From Girardinichthys multiradiatus (lineage: Eukaryota > Chordata > Actinopteri > Cyprinodontiformes > Goodeidae): a stretch of 64,000 nucleotides of DNA. Below the pieces are notes generated by a model. It saw only the letters and a list, made by a program, of their open reading frames with translations. It ran no database searches and had not been told where the DNA came from. The DNA lies in the NCBI RefSeq assembly GCF_021462225.1, contig NC_061805.1, positions 53,140,395 to 53,204,394 on the forward strand, read 5' to 3'. Positions 14,501 through 24,000 of the stretch are shown here, one piece after another (position 1 is the first letter of the stretch; each line of letters opens with the position of its first letter). The position numbers and the translations under genes were made by a program.

Positions 14501-16976
14501 GGCAGGGTCAATGCAGCTAGCTATCAGGAGATTTTGGAGCACTTCATGCTTTCATCTGTTGAAAAGCTTTATGGAGATGAAGATTTCATTTTTCAGCACG
14601 ACCTGGCACCTGCTCACAGTGCCAAAACCACTGGTAAATGGTTTACTGACCATGGTATCACTGTGCTCAATTGGCCTGCCAACTCTCCTGACCTGAACCC
14701 CATAGAGAATCTGTGGGATATTGTGAAGAGAACGTTGAGAGACTCAAGACCCAACACTCTGGATGAGCTAAAGGCCGCTATCGAAGCATCCTGGGCCTCC
14801 ATAAGACCTCAGCAGTGCCACAGGCTGATTGCCTCCATGCCACGCCGCATTGAAGCAGTCATTTCTGCCAAAGGATTCCCGACCAAGTATTGAGTGCATA
14901 ACTGTACATGATTATTTGAAGGTTGACGTTTTTTGTATTAAAAACACTTTTATTTTATTGGTCGGATGAAATATGCTAATTTTGTGAGATAGGAATTTTG
15001 GGTTTTCATGAGCTGTATGCCAAAATCATCCGTATTAAGACAATAAAAGACCTGAAATATTTCAGTTAGTGTGCAATAAATCTAAAATATATGAATGTTA
15101 AATTTTCATCATGACATTATGGAAAATAATGAACTTTATCACAATATGCTAATTTTTTTAGAAGGACCTGTATGTTGTGTCAGAATTCATTTCTTTGGTT
15201 CTATGTTATGTGATCTTGGTTACTAGAACATTTTTGTTTAAACTTTTTGCTGGATTGTCTCATGGGTTGGACCCTGCGCCAGAAGAGGGGAATGTCAGAA
15301 TAAAGTAACATGGGGATATTGACAAGATCATTTTCTTCCACATCTTTGTGTGAAGATAGGATGTTGTTTTACTGTCAAAACCTGTCCACTGTGTTTTCTC
15401 AAGTTTCACAGACAGTGAAGGCTGCATTACCAGAAACAGCCACTTCCACCCTCCAGTCCTTTATTCCTGGCGACTGGATTCTGGTCAGAGAATCTAGGAG
15501 AAAACACAGGAAGTCCAGGTGCTGGAATGGCCCATATCAGATCCTACTAGACACCCAGGAAAGCTGCAGGAAAGTTGCAGGAAAGCTCCAGCTCCTCCAG
15601 CTTCATCTGGCTTCCAGGACACAAGTCATCTTCTAACTGGATCATCCACGGCCTGAAAGGTGTGAGGACAGCGGACCACCACAAGACAAAGAACTGTAAG
15701 CTGATCACTGGCGAGTGATTGAAGAGGTGGTTGAAGAACACTGTTCTTACAAGGGCACAATAATCTCTCGGGCAGTGCAACGTTATTTCAGAATCTACTT
15801 AAGGCCATCGCATTGCCTGAAAGTTAGAAATCATAAGGTCATTTGCCTCACTGCACACACACCACAGTGAGAGATTCTTTCCTCCCACTTTGACAGCGAG
15901 ACTGACTCTGAGGAGGAAATCTCGGATGCTTTTATCTAACTTTTATGTTTATTGCTTGATATTTATCATTATGGTATTATTACAAATTTGAATGTGTTCA
16001 TTTCCACTGTTGTTTAGTTGGACTATGGAAGCCTAACTTCCAGCAGGTTAGAGTTCCTGTTTCTAAATATATTTCTAGAGGAGCTTCCTACGACCGCCCA
16101 CCTGTACCAGACTGGTAACAGAGCAGCTTGAAGCCACTCAGGAGAGACAGCAGGATTTTTAAGTTTGTTAATAATTTGTTTTCAGTACCAGAAGAAAGGA
16201 CATTCCACTTCAAGGTCACGATGCAGTTAAATGGAAGATGTTCTGTTCTGATGCTAATGATTGGTATTGCAAGTATTTTTATTACACCTGACCCGAGGAC
16301 GGTTTAGGGTCATAAAGCACAAACTCTTTTAAGTTGAGATAAAATCCACATACTCTTTAAATACTTTGTGTAAATGTTGACACAAAGATAGATGACTATG
16401 ATGACACAGAATAAAGACCACTACTCCTATGATGACATGTTGTAAATGAAAATATCTTTGACGCCTGAGTGTATTCATAATTGTACTTCATAAAATGACT
16501 TTATAGCAGAAAATTGAAAGAAGTTTCTATTTAAGTGAAATGAGACAAAGTACAATGATGACATGAACAAGGCTTGTTTTAATTCTTTTACTTTTATTAC
16601 ATTTTGTTTTCTTTGATTTATTATTATTGTAATCTACCATGCCCCGTGGGGGGAGGGGCGTGTGAGTATTATTCCCACAATATAATCTGCTTTCTGTTTG
16701 TGGGTTTTTCGCTCACACAGAGTGTTTTCTTTTACATGTATTTAATCATGACTTTATTCGTGATAAAAAAGGAGGGACTGTTAGGGTTTGAAAACTTTTG
16801 TATTGTTTATCACTCATGTCTGCTCTAAGTGCTTTTCCCTCCTTACATGTCATAGAAAGAGAGATGAGGGAGAGGAGTGATTTATGCTACCATCAGTAAC
16901 ATCTAGGGGCTGTTCGTACCAAGTCCTCACTCCCTCTCTGTTTATAATCAAGACACATGAACCCTAACCTTTCTGA

Positions 16977-17028
<52 letters not shown>

Positions 17029-17556
17029 CCTGAATGTTTGTTGAGCTGTGTGTGAACCAGCATGTATTAATAAAGAGAGAGGGGTGCTAATACTTTTATA
17101 GTCTGTACTGCAGAGCTACCCTTGCTGCAAGTAAAACTGATTCTGTATTGTTCTTGCCTCTGAGTTGACTAATTAATACCTAACATAACTCTACTGAACA
17201 ATGGAGTGGCTTCAAGGGTTCCTGGGACTGAGTTCCAGATGTTTGATGGATGATGGGTTTTCTCCAAACCTATGCCTTTGGATCTCTGGTGTTGGAAAAC
17301 CCAGTCAGACCACTCTTTGGTGTCTGACCCAGTCCAGACTTGGATCTGAGAACAACAGCTCAGGTTTTCCGCAGCAGGAATGGACTCTGTTCAGACACAA
17401 CATGTAAACTCCTATAGGCAGACAGAGGAGCCAATCAGAAGCTAAGGATGCTGGGTAGATTCTAGAATTACTGGATCTTGAATGTCTCCATGGAAACCGG
17501 ACTGATCAGAGAAAATACACCAGTAAAACTGGTATAAATCAGTTTAAAAGGCCAAT

Positions 17557-17587
<31 letters not shown>

Positions 17588-17712
17588 CCTCCAGGTCGTC
17601 CAGCATCAGTAGCTGAGAGTCTGACAGGATGCAGAACATCTTGGTCCAAACATCAGGCTCCGCCTTCTGCCCACAGGACAGCCAATGGATGGAGGCGCTC
17701 TTCAGCTCTGTG
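2389..17712 (-). CDS. Unidentified gene, partial, with a PH-like exon
   Basis: Exons read on the minus strand: about 17589-17712, 7845-7947, 7677-7795, 7513-7572 and 2389-2462. The last four have AG/GT borders and mutually compatible phases, giving one continuous frame, which is good evidence for a real gene. The first (17.6 kb) encodes a segment with the W-x-K-x-x-C-x-L pattern of a PH-domain beta sheet, but its donor is weak and its link to the others is inferred. The 7845 exon contains 'DLHHLVAKIHSARDL'; the 7677 exon is a run of LDRQM-like repeats ending in CDPDFDD; the 7513 exon contains 'GYCGYVVEGDSNKGF'; the 2389 exon contains 'RRQSMPSGVIMDTPTTRVT'. I do not recognise the family. Both ends lie beyond what I can read. 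The retrovirus-like element and a Penelope-like fossil sit in its introns; the retroviral element is antisense to the gene. Confidence 0.5.
2736..3634. mobile_element. Non-autonomous DNA transposon with terminal inverted repeats
   Basis: The left end reads TAGGCCTCGTTCACACTGCA and the right end, reverse-complemented, reads TAGGCTACGTTCCCACTGCA, so the two ends form imperfect inverted repeats. The interior has no transposase frame. A TA flanks both ends and may be the target duplication. The superfamily is unknown to me; TA and the end sequence would suit a Harbinger/ISL2EU- or Tc1-type MITE. Confidence 0.6.
3655..5402 (+). mobile_element. Decayed LINE (L2/Rex1-like), 3' half
   Basis: Broken plus-strand frames resemble the reverse transcriptase region of fish L2/CR1/Rex1-type LINEs: a 'VWQRIQQLTNYK' stretch near 3790, a 'RKAAGAEGI' stretch near 3970, a 'VLSPLLYTLYT' block near 4640 and 'WVVNTSEQLKKAQQRLLFLR' near 4905. 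Many stops and shifts show that it is dead. It is interrupted at about 4165-4315 by a short repeat tail with GAATTGAATTG units. The 3' tail from 5181 is nearly the same as that at 45.03 kb. Confidence 0.7.
5403..5690 (+). mobile_element. tRNA-derived SINE
   Basis: A pol III A box (tggcgcagtcgg, 5414-5425) and B box (ggttcaattcc, 5458-5468) lie about 33 bases apart, as in a tRNA gene, followed by an unrelated body. The copy is flanked by TTTATTG(T/C)TC-like repeats (before 5403 and after 5685), which fit a target duplication inside the LINE tail. A longer copy is at 45261-45635. Confidence 0.75.
5705..7430 (-). mobile_element. Penelope-like retroelement fossil
   Basis: Minus-strand frames between 7033 and 6568 show the start of a Penelope-type reverse transcriptase: a 'CLSKIHWEEAAMRPII' block (family pattern: GLPKIHK...LRPI), a 'TTKLLSGISTPLG' block, and 'ISFDDTPLFTYSP' where the family has SFDV-SLFT-VP. 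Downstream minus-strand text near 6490 keeps a 'YRQKHGC' phrase. Frameshifts and stops interrupt it throughout, so it is inactive. No intact GIY-YIG domain is seen. Confidence 0.6.
7677..7795 (-). repeat. Short tandem repeat in a candidate coding exon
   Basis: About 15-base units of the type TTGGACAGACAAATG are repeated several times. Read in the phase of the flanking exons they give LDGQM-LDRQM-LDNQA-LDRQM with no stop. Each unit ends in CAG or ACAG, so several could serve as alternative splice acceptors that keep the frame. Confidence 0.5.
8353..8726 (+). repeat. 5' LTR
   Basis: It starts TGTTAGGG and ends CCTATCA, 374 bases. It contains a (CA)n tract at 8535-8574, TATAAATA at 8611-8618 and an overlapping AATAAA. 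The 3' LTR matches along its whole length with many substitutions and indels. Confidence 0.85.
8733..8749 (+). promoter_or_regulatory. Primer binding site, tRNA-Tyr type
   Basis: TGGTCCTTTGAGCCGGA lies six bases after the LTR. It is complementary, with one mismatch, to the 3' end of vertebrate tRNA-Tyr including CCA (established tRNA sequence: ...TCCGGCTCGAAGGA-CCA). This supports a reverse-transcribing element primed by tRNA-Tyr. Confidence 0.75.
8862..9216 (+). promoter_or_regulatory. Retroviral leader: candidate splice donor and stem-loop array
   Basis: Before the donor there are two perfect hairpins: an 8-bp stem 8862-8869/8879-8886 and an 11-bp stem 8922-8932/8942-8952. A strong donor, CCGAG|GTGAGA, has its GT at 8969. 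After it come hairpins 9053-9076, 9091-9112, 9131-9148 and 9197-9216, plus a fifth loop copy at 9164-9171 whose stem has decayed. The last three intact ones have eight-base loops GCCGCAAA, GCCGTAAG and GCTGGAAG on different stems. In known retroviruses the packaging signal lies in this place, after the major donor; that role is inferred here. Confidence 0.6.
9217..13568 (+). other. ERV interior without recognisable genes
   Basis: This is AT-rich and full of stops in all frames. Small frames at 9915-10103 and 10057-10251 have no recognised similarity. ATGGAG|GTAACG at 10352-10363 would make a good splice donor. A LINE-type tail, 'gggatcaataaagta', with GAATTGAATTG units sits at about 12293-12335, so part of the interior is later insertion. 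Where gag and polymerase genes should be, I see none. Confidence 0.5.
13569..15170 (+). mobile_element. Tc1-like transposon, copy 1, apparently complete
   Basis: It is bounded by TA on both sides (13567-13568, 15171-15172) and begins CAGGTCCTTCTC with its inverse at the right end. The inverted repeats extend for roughly 200 bases. It encloses one intact transposase frame. It is inserted inside the retrovirus-like element and is therefore younger than it. Confidence 0.92.
13889..14893 (+). CDS. Tc1-family transposase, intact, 334 aa
   Basis: This is a cut-and-paste DNA transposase that acts in the nucleus. It binds the element's inverted repeats, excises it and inserts it at TA. Residues 8-45 form the first helix-turn-helix (QKDISERIGCSQSAVSRHL); a basic stretch GRKKCGRKRC (49-58) can serve as a nuclear signal or linker; a second helix-turn-helix follows to about 108. 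The catalytic triad is D148 (LFSDESKF), D238 (FQHDLAPAH) and E273 (NPIENLWD), with 34 residues between the last two, the DD34E signature of Tc1. Length is normal for the family. The start codon opens the frame shared by all three copies. It differs from copy 3 at about nine residues, including E46 for G, H110 for R, N143 for K, and SSV for PSA at 222-224. Activity is possible but untested. Confidence 0.95.
   Translation: MGKTADLTAVQKATIDTLKQEGKTQKDISERIGCSQSAVSRHLSEKSVGRKKCGRKRCTTRSGDRTLRKIVEKGRFQTLGDLRKQWTESGVETSRATVHRRVQEMGYRCHIPQVKPLLNQKQRQKSLTWTTEKQHWTVAQWSNVLFSDESKFCMSFGNQGARVWRKTGEKEMPKCQKSSVKYPQSVMVWGAVSAAGVGPLCFIKGRVNAASYQEILEHFMLSSVEKLYGDEDFIFQHDLAPAHSAKTTGKWFTDHGITVLNWPANSPDLNPIENLWDIVKRTLRDSRPNTLDELKAAIEASWASIRPQQCHRLIASMPRRIEAVISAKGFPTKY
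15310..15640 (+). pseudogene. Retroviral integrase C-terminal remnant
   Basis: A short plus-strand frame keeps the pattern of the integrase C-terminal (SH3-like) domain of gamma/epsilon-type retroviruses: PGDWILVRE near 15465, a basic RRKHRKSR, then W-N-GPYQILL near 15520. The rest of the polymerase gene is absent upstream and the frame decays afterwards. It is a dead fragment inside the element. Confidence 0.6.
16221..16778 (+). pseudogene. Possible envelope remnants and polypurine tract
   Basis: A 28-codon frame at 16221-16304 starts with a basic then hydrophobic stretch like a signal peptide and then stops. A hydrophobic segment followed by a basic end occurs near 16690-16770, just before the LTR, where an envelope tail would be. 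Both are weak and could be chance. The purine run AAAAAAGGAGGGA at 16765-16777 directly before the 3' LTR is a convincing polypurine tract. Confidence 0.3.
16779..17185 (+). repeat. 3' LTR
   Basis: It starts TGTTAGGG and ends CCTAACA, 407 bases. It has the same layout as the 5' LTR, including a (CA)n tract (16979-17024) and AATAAA (17069-17074). The TATA region is changed to TATTAATA. Confidence 0.85.
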
Positions 17713-20288
17713 ACATCATTACATCATCATCATCCTCAGACAATGTATGCAAACATCACACACACACACACACACCTTCTGACAGTAAAATAAACTTTAA
17801 ATAAAGAGAAAAACATCACACAATGTTTCAAACAAGAAAGCTGGATGTTAGAACGTGCAAAGAACCTCCAGGTATTAAAGGTCTAAGGAAGCCCTGTAAT
17901 AAAGAGCATAAACAAAGTAACCACTGTTCTCTGGTCAATATCTAAGGAACTACACTGATGTGAAGCTAATCAGTTTCCTGGGACTAATCAGGTTCAAAGA
18001 TCTGAACAGTTCCAAAAAGCTGCTCAACACAGAACGTTTAAACATTTGACAGTAAACCTAAAACCTGATGTTCTAGCTCACAAAACCTGCTTGAGGAACC
18101 CTTTGGAAGCCAGCCTTCTGCCTGAAGAACCCTATATGGGTGATGTTCTACCCAAGGAATGTTCTGTGTGAAGGAACATTCTCTAACCTTATGCTCTGCA
18201 TGAGGCTCCCTCTGCATTATGATGTTCTAGCTGAGGAACCGTGTGTAAGCTGATGTTTTACCACAGGGGCCGTCTCTAAATATTCAGCTTGAGAAAGCTT
18301 TCTGTAAGATTACATTCTACCAGAGGAACCCTATGAAACCTCATTTTCTACCTAAAGGAACCTTGTGGTACCTCATGTTCTGCTTGAGGAACCCTGTGTA
18401 ACCTGATATGCAGGAAGGCACCCTCTGAAACCTAATGTTCTAGCTGAAGGAGCCCTGTGTAAGCTGATGTTCTACTGGTGGAACACTTTCTATAAGATGT
18501 TCTGCAACTCATACAGAACCCAGTGAACCCAGGTGCAAACATCTCTCTCACAGGCTCCCTGTGAAGTCCTAAGTGAAACCTTTGAACGTTCTCCGTTCTT
18601 CTAGGACTCTCAGATCATCAAACCAACTGTTGCTTCCTCCTCCCAGAGCCAGGCTTCAACAGAAGCTGGTGGAGCTTTCATGGTCAACAGACTGGCCTCT
18701 TTTATGCCGTATTCCTTTTAGATCAGCTTTTTGCGCTGATCAATCTTATATTGGATGTATTTTTTATGCTTTTTGAAGCACTTTGTTACATTGTATATAA
18801 ATAAAGTTTATTATTATTATAAAACGTGTGTTAAGATGATCTATCAGAGGAACCATTTCATTCTTGTGACATCATAGTGGAGCAGAAACAAAATTGGTTT
18901 GTTGAAAATCTAGAACATGATGAGCTCCACGGAGAAGATGATGATCCTCAGTGAGTCACCAACGTACCTGCAGATTTCTGGTCCTGGTTCCACCAGGGTC
19001 TGTTCTCACAGCAAACAGAAGGTCAACACAGTCACTGACATGCTGTAAACTCACCAATAACCTTCATCCAGCCCAGATGCTGACACCTGGACAGGTGTTT
19101 GACCAGCTGCTCCATGTATGTCGACAGGTGGGAGGAGCTGGGAAATGCACAGGAAGGACATCATTCAGACACAGCACAGAAACTCTTTATTGGACCATCA
19201 TCTTCTGTAAGCTGTCCATCCATCCATTCCTGCTTTTGAGACAGCAACACGTTCACAGCAGCAACAAGGTTGCATCGTTTCCTCTTCTGTGATGGTGATA
19301 GAAAAGAGCATCAGATATTTTAGAGCAACATCTGCTGCCTTCAGAACCACATCTTTCACCAAGACAAATGAAAACTACATTGCAAAGGTCTGGCTGAGGA
19401 AGAGGAGGGTCCTGCAGTCCTGACCCCCTCTCCCAAATAGAGACTGTTGGAGAACAAACATTTCTCTGTATTGTTGGAAACCAGAAGATCTGTTTGCAGG
19501 ACAGATCCAACAAAATACATTTTGGAAGTTTTCATGGTTATGGATCCTAAGGATGGGATGTCATTGGGTGTTAGGAGAAGGAATGGGAACATCACAAAGA
19601 AGGAAGAGCTGTACTGAAACAACTCTTTCTGTGCTGTTAGTTTGAGACTGAATTACAGGAAATGAGGAAAAATGGTGCATTTTTCCCGTAGAATCTGTAA
19701 ATCCCACCCCACATTCTCCTGGTTTGGGTCAGCAGCAGGATGATCGGACCGCCTGGTCCACTGAAACGCTTTGACCTGCTTGAATTTGCCGAGTCTGATG
19801 TGTGCTACCAGTGTTAGAGCTGCCGCTGCCCCCTGCTGGTCTGAGCTGAGTTCTAGAAAACCTGTGATGCGTACGCTCAGAAACATTAACGCAGACTTGA
19901 AGGAGCCCAAAACACAGATGAACTCATGCTGGTTCCTCTGCTGCTGTTTGCCTGTCTGTCTGTAAACAGGCAAACAGACATCCAGGTAAACAGGTAGATA
20001 GACAGGCTGATAAACAGACAGGTAAAAACAGGCTGGTGCACATGAAGCCGAGCTGTCAGTGGACAGACAGGTGAACTTACCCACAGGTGGTGACTCCAGT
20101 TTGACTTCTCAGTGAGAAATGTGGGTCCACACTGGTTGACCCACCCAGAACCTGTCCCTTAGAAGAACCTGTCTCTCCAGTGGAACCATGGAGATGACAG
20201 AGGACTCCTCTGAGCTGCTCCTCTTCTTCACATGATCTTTAACACCTTAATTGGATTTACAGATAATCACCCTGTACACTCTCACTGT

Positions 20289-20319
<31 letters not shown>

Positions 20320-20375
20320 TGACAGCACACGCTCAGAACTCTTCATATAAACCCAGGTAGACACAGCAGGAGGTC
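17200..20375. other. Intergenic/intronic DNA between ERV and phf19
   Basis: Apart from the PH-like exon near 17.6 kb, I see no exon with good borders. It contains (TG)n at 17562-17584, (CA)n near 17756-17775 and 20290-20320, a degenerate minisatellite at 18060-18500, and a tract of CAGGTAAACAG-like units with some inverted symmetry at 19930-20070. Longer open frames at 19653-20084 are low-complexity and unsupported. Confidence 0.4.
18060..18500. repeat. Degenerate minisatellite
   Basis: Units of about 40-50 bases built on GATGTTCTACCTGAGGAACC and CTGTGTAACCT recur about ten times with much divergence. No coding sense is apparent. Confidence 0.6.
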
Positions 20376-20389
20376 AAAGGTCAGGTAAC

Positions 20390-20395
20390 TTTATT
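20390..20395 (-). other. phf19 poly(A) signal
   Basis: AATAAA on the minus strand, about 650 bases after the phf19 stop codon, is the first good signal in that direction. Confidence 0.55.
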
Positions 20396-21044
20396 GCAAG
20401 TGGTCAAACAGTTACATGATCAAAACAACTGTCCACCTGGCCAATAGGAGGGGCACACGGTTACCATGGCAGCATTTAAAGTGACAGAGTGACAGTTTAA
20501 CGTCTCAGATATCGTTAGCACTCCTCTTTTATATCAATGGGCAGTGTTAGCTTTGAGCTAACCGAGATCACTGATCCATCACTGGTATTTATTATCAGCT
20601 AGATGTTTGCATAGACTCTGATTGGACCACAGTGCAACACTGGAGCGACTCAGACCAATCAGACTTGGGTAACAGCAAAGGGCGGGGTATGTAAACAGGT
20701 TAACATGTGACCCAGGTGCTTCTGTTTAACAGATAGGGGGTGCTGAAGAAACAACTTTCAACAAATCAGAGAAAAAGAAGCTGTGGAGGAGAGCTCCACC
20801 TACAGTCAGAGCGAGGACACTACAGAGAACTACAGAGTCTTTGGTTGAATTATAACACCTGTTGGACTAAATACTGACTATACAGGTGAGTGATCGGCTC
20901 TGATACCTGACTTATCCAAACACACCTGATCCACATCTGACATAAGGACACCTGTTTGCCAACCAGCATCATGTCTGACTGAGTGTGGATGTTGAGGGAT
21001 CGGAGCTTCTCACACACCTGGAACCCTGTTAGAACGGTAACCTC

Positions 21045-24000
21045 CTAATAAGGTGTTGATCCCTCCCACTCCAGCAGGTACTGGACCGTCCCTTGACGTG
21101 TGACACGGCGAGCCAACACTTGGTACCGCTCACCGTTGGTCAGGCGGCCCGCTGTTCCGAAATATGAGGAGATGGAGGAGTGGAGGAGGGAGGAGTCAGA
21201 TTGGATGTGGGAGGAGTCAGACAGGAAGCAGGAGGGTTCTGTGGTGAGATGGGCGGGGCTTTCAGCAGCTTGAACATCAGGGATGTCAGAGGGCTCCTCC
21301 CCCACCTCACTGCGATTGGCCCACTGGCTGTAGCTGTTGCTAGGCAACTTCCTCTTCTTGCTGCCCACTCTCCTCCTGCAAAAAGACAGAAGATCCGAGT
21401 CAGGTGTTCCTCTAACAGACTGCAGGTGAGACAGAGGATGGGTTACCTGAAGTGATATGAGCCGCTGGTGGTGACAGAACCAGAGGTGGAGACGTCAGTG
21501 GAGTCTTGATCGATGCTGACGGTTCTACTGGAGCTGCTGAGGAGGAACAGGACAATAATCTGCTGTTCTAATGTTCTCTGGTCAACACACAGATCGTTGC
21601 CTGGACCTTACCTCTTCAGGCTCTGCAGCTCATCCAGAGTGAAGTCAAATATGTTAGCCATGTGGTGGTTGGAAGTCCAGCTGCAGGTCAGCTCGTTCTG
21701 CAAGGACGCATAGATGAGACTCCAGTCTGATGCTGAAACTAAACCCAATCAAAAAAACCACAGAAGAAGTCTTACGGTGGGAATGGCGTCCTCCAGGAGC
21801 CACTTGGACTTCCTTTTCTTCCTTTCAACCAGAACACTGGACACAAACAGAACATCCTGCTCTCAGATAGCGTTTATCCACTGAAGGAACTCTTGTTCTT
21901 GAACCGGTTCGGTTCACGGGCCTTTGAACTTTGGTGTTCTGTTGAGCACCGACGGCGTTTCCACCAGTTTTGGGAACCAGGCATGACTCATCGAGAGGGG
22001 GGAAAGCGAGACAGCAGAGCTGCCTGAGTTCTGTTCCTTCTAACGCCGAAACAGAACTTCCATAAAGTTCAGTTAAAATGGAAGGAGAACCGCGAGTGTA
22101 ACAGAACCAGCAGTTATACAGTGAGTGTCTACAAACATAAGTAACGATTATACGGTACGCTCTTCGTCTTCACCTCCATACTTGTTGCTTCTATTGTCTG
22201 CAGCTTCGAGCCGCCCATTGGTGACGTTGCGGCTCGTGCAGAAGAACCAAGTATTCTGCAGAGCCCATGTTGAACCCGAGTTCACGCTCTGGAACGTCTT
22301 TTCGTTGGCGGAAAGACGAGTCACTGGTTGGAAATCCCGTTCAGGAACCGGAACAGGCTCAGAACCGCATTGGTGGAAAAGGGGTAAGAGTCAACCTACT
22401 GAGATCTAAGATGATAGAACTCTGACAGCCCATCTGCTGGTTCCATTCAGTTTACAGTCTGGTATCTGGACTAAAACCGTAAACTACTTGGCTTCTGATA
22501 CTTGTTGATGTCTAAGGTGTCACAGGATTTACCTGGAGGAGGTCTTCTTGGAGCCCCGCCCACTGTCGTTCTGGGCACGCTCAGGAAAGAGTTTGTTGGG
22601 AGGGTTAGGAGGAACTCTGGTCCTCAGACAGAAAATGCATTTCCTCTTCTTCATCTCTTTACCACACAGGAACCTGAAGACAAACATCCAGACACCTACA
22701 AAGCCTTCCTACAGCACTTATATCCCTTCAGCGTTTCCACTCATCGACCCGTTCCAACCACAAACTTCACTGCATTTAATGTGACAGACCAACGCAGAGT
22801 AGCTCCTGTGAGGTAGGACGAAAATGACTCGTGGTTTTCTACATTTTACAGAAATAAAATTGCACCTGAGTTTGTAGAACCATCTGTGGCTGCAGTTCTA
22901 GGTCTTTACAGGTATGTCTCTAAAAGCGTCACTCGTCTAATAATTCAAATGTTTGCTCATTCTAAAATCATCTCAAGCTGACTGGATGGAGACCGTCTGT
23001 GGACATCAGTTTTAGTTCTGGACTTTGACTAGGCCAATCTAACCTATGAATGTGCTTTGTATCTCAGGCTGTATGTTCAGGGTGGTTCTCCTGCTGGAAG
23101 GTGAACCTCCACCCCAGTCCCAGGTCTTCTGAAGCCTCTAACAGGTTTTCTTCCAGATTTAGCTCCATCCATCTTCCCATCAACTCTGACCAGCTTTCCT
23201 GTCTCTGCTAAAGAAAAGCATCCCCACAGCATGATGCTGCCACCACCATGTTTCAGTGAGACCATGGTGTGTTCAGGTGGATGTGCAGTGTTAGTTTTAT
23301 GAGCCCTGTCATAGCTTATAGTGGACTGGAAACTTAAGACTTCTCCTTCTCCACAACCTCCTCCCTGACCATCTCTGCTGGGTTCCTTGGACTTCCTGAT
23401 GCTGGTTGGTCTCTAAAGGCCAGAAACAGAACATCTGTTGTTAGACTCAGACTAAATTACACACAGCTGGACTCTGGCTGCTGATTAGGTGACTTCTGAG
23501 GGTAGTTGGTTCAACTGAATTTGTTTTATAGAGGTGTGAAACTCCTATTATCTCCTCATGCACTCAGGTTCTACAGAGCCCTGCTAATGACCCAATGATG
23601 TGGTTCAGGTGTGTTGACAGAGAGACATCTGTGATTCAGGGGTATCAGAGTAAAAGGGGCTGAATACAAATACTTTTCAAATGTTATTTGTAAAAAACGT
23701 TGCAAAACATGAGTTATTGTTTTCCTTCCACCTCACAGTGATGCTCTACTTTGTGTCGTTCTCATAAAAACCACTGGAGTGAGTGGTTGGATCAGAACCA
23801 GGTCTGAAACAGTTGAGGAGTGTGTTTCTGCATGCATGCAGGCAAAAAATGATCAGAGCTTCTTACTTGCTCTTGTATTTATTGAGAGCATCCTGTAGGT
23901 GCTGCCCCCTTTCTGCTGGAGGAGTGTTGGACAGCTGAGGGAACAAAAACATTAACAGTCAGGTAACTGTCTGCACCAACACCTTCAGCTCCGGCTCCGA

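Larger units (their letters stand above)
8348..17190 (+). mobile_element. Old endogenous retrovirus-like element, defective
   Basis: Two direct repeats with TGTTAGG...CCTA(A/T)CA ends bound the element, and the same five bases, TAACT, lie outside each (8348-8352 and 17186-17190). The primer site follows the left LTR and the polypurine tract precedes the right LTR, so transcription runs left to right. Inside are a structured leader, about 4 kb of AT-rich sequence without retroviral frames, a Tc1 insertion (13569-15170), an integrase C-terminal remnant and short hydrophobic pieces. No gag, protease or polymerase frame is present. The LTRs differ at many places and by several indels, so the insertion is old. 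It lies antisense within an intron of the unidentified gene. The integrase remnant looks closest to the gamma/epsilon-like group, with low certainty. Confidence 0.85.

Noticed and set aside
19653..20084. Minus-strand frame of 143 residues with YQPVYLPVYL repeats
   Set aside because: The repeat text comes from simple CAGGTAAACAG-like DNA repeats; no exon borders or homology.
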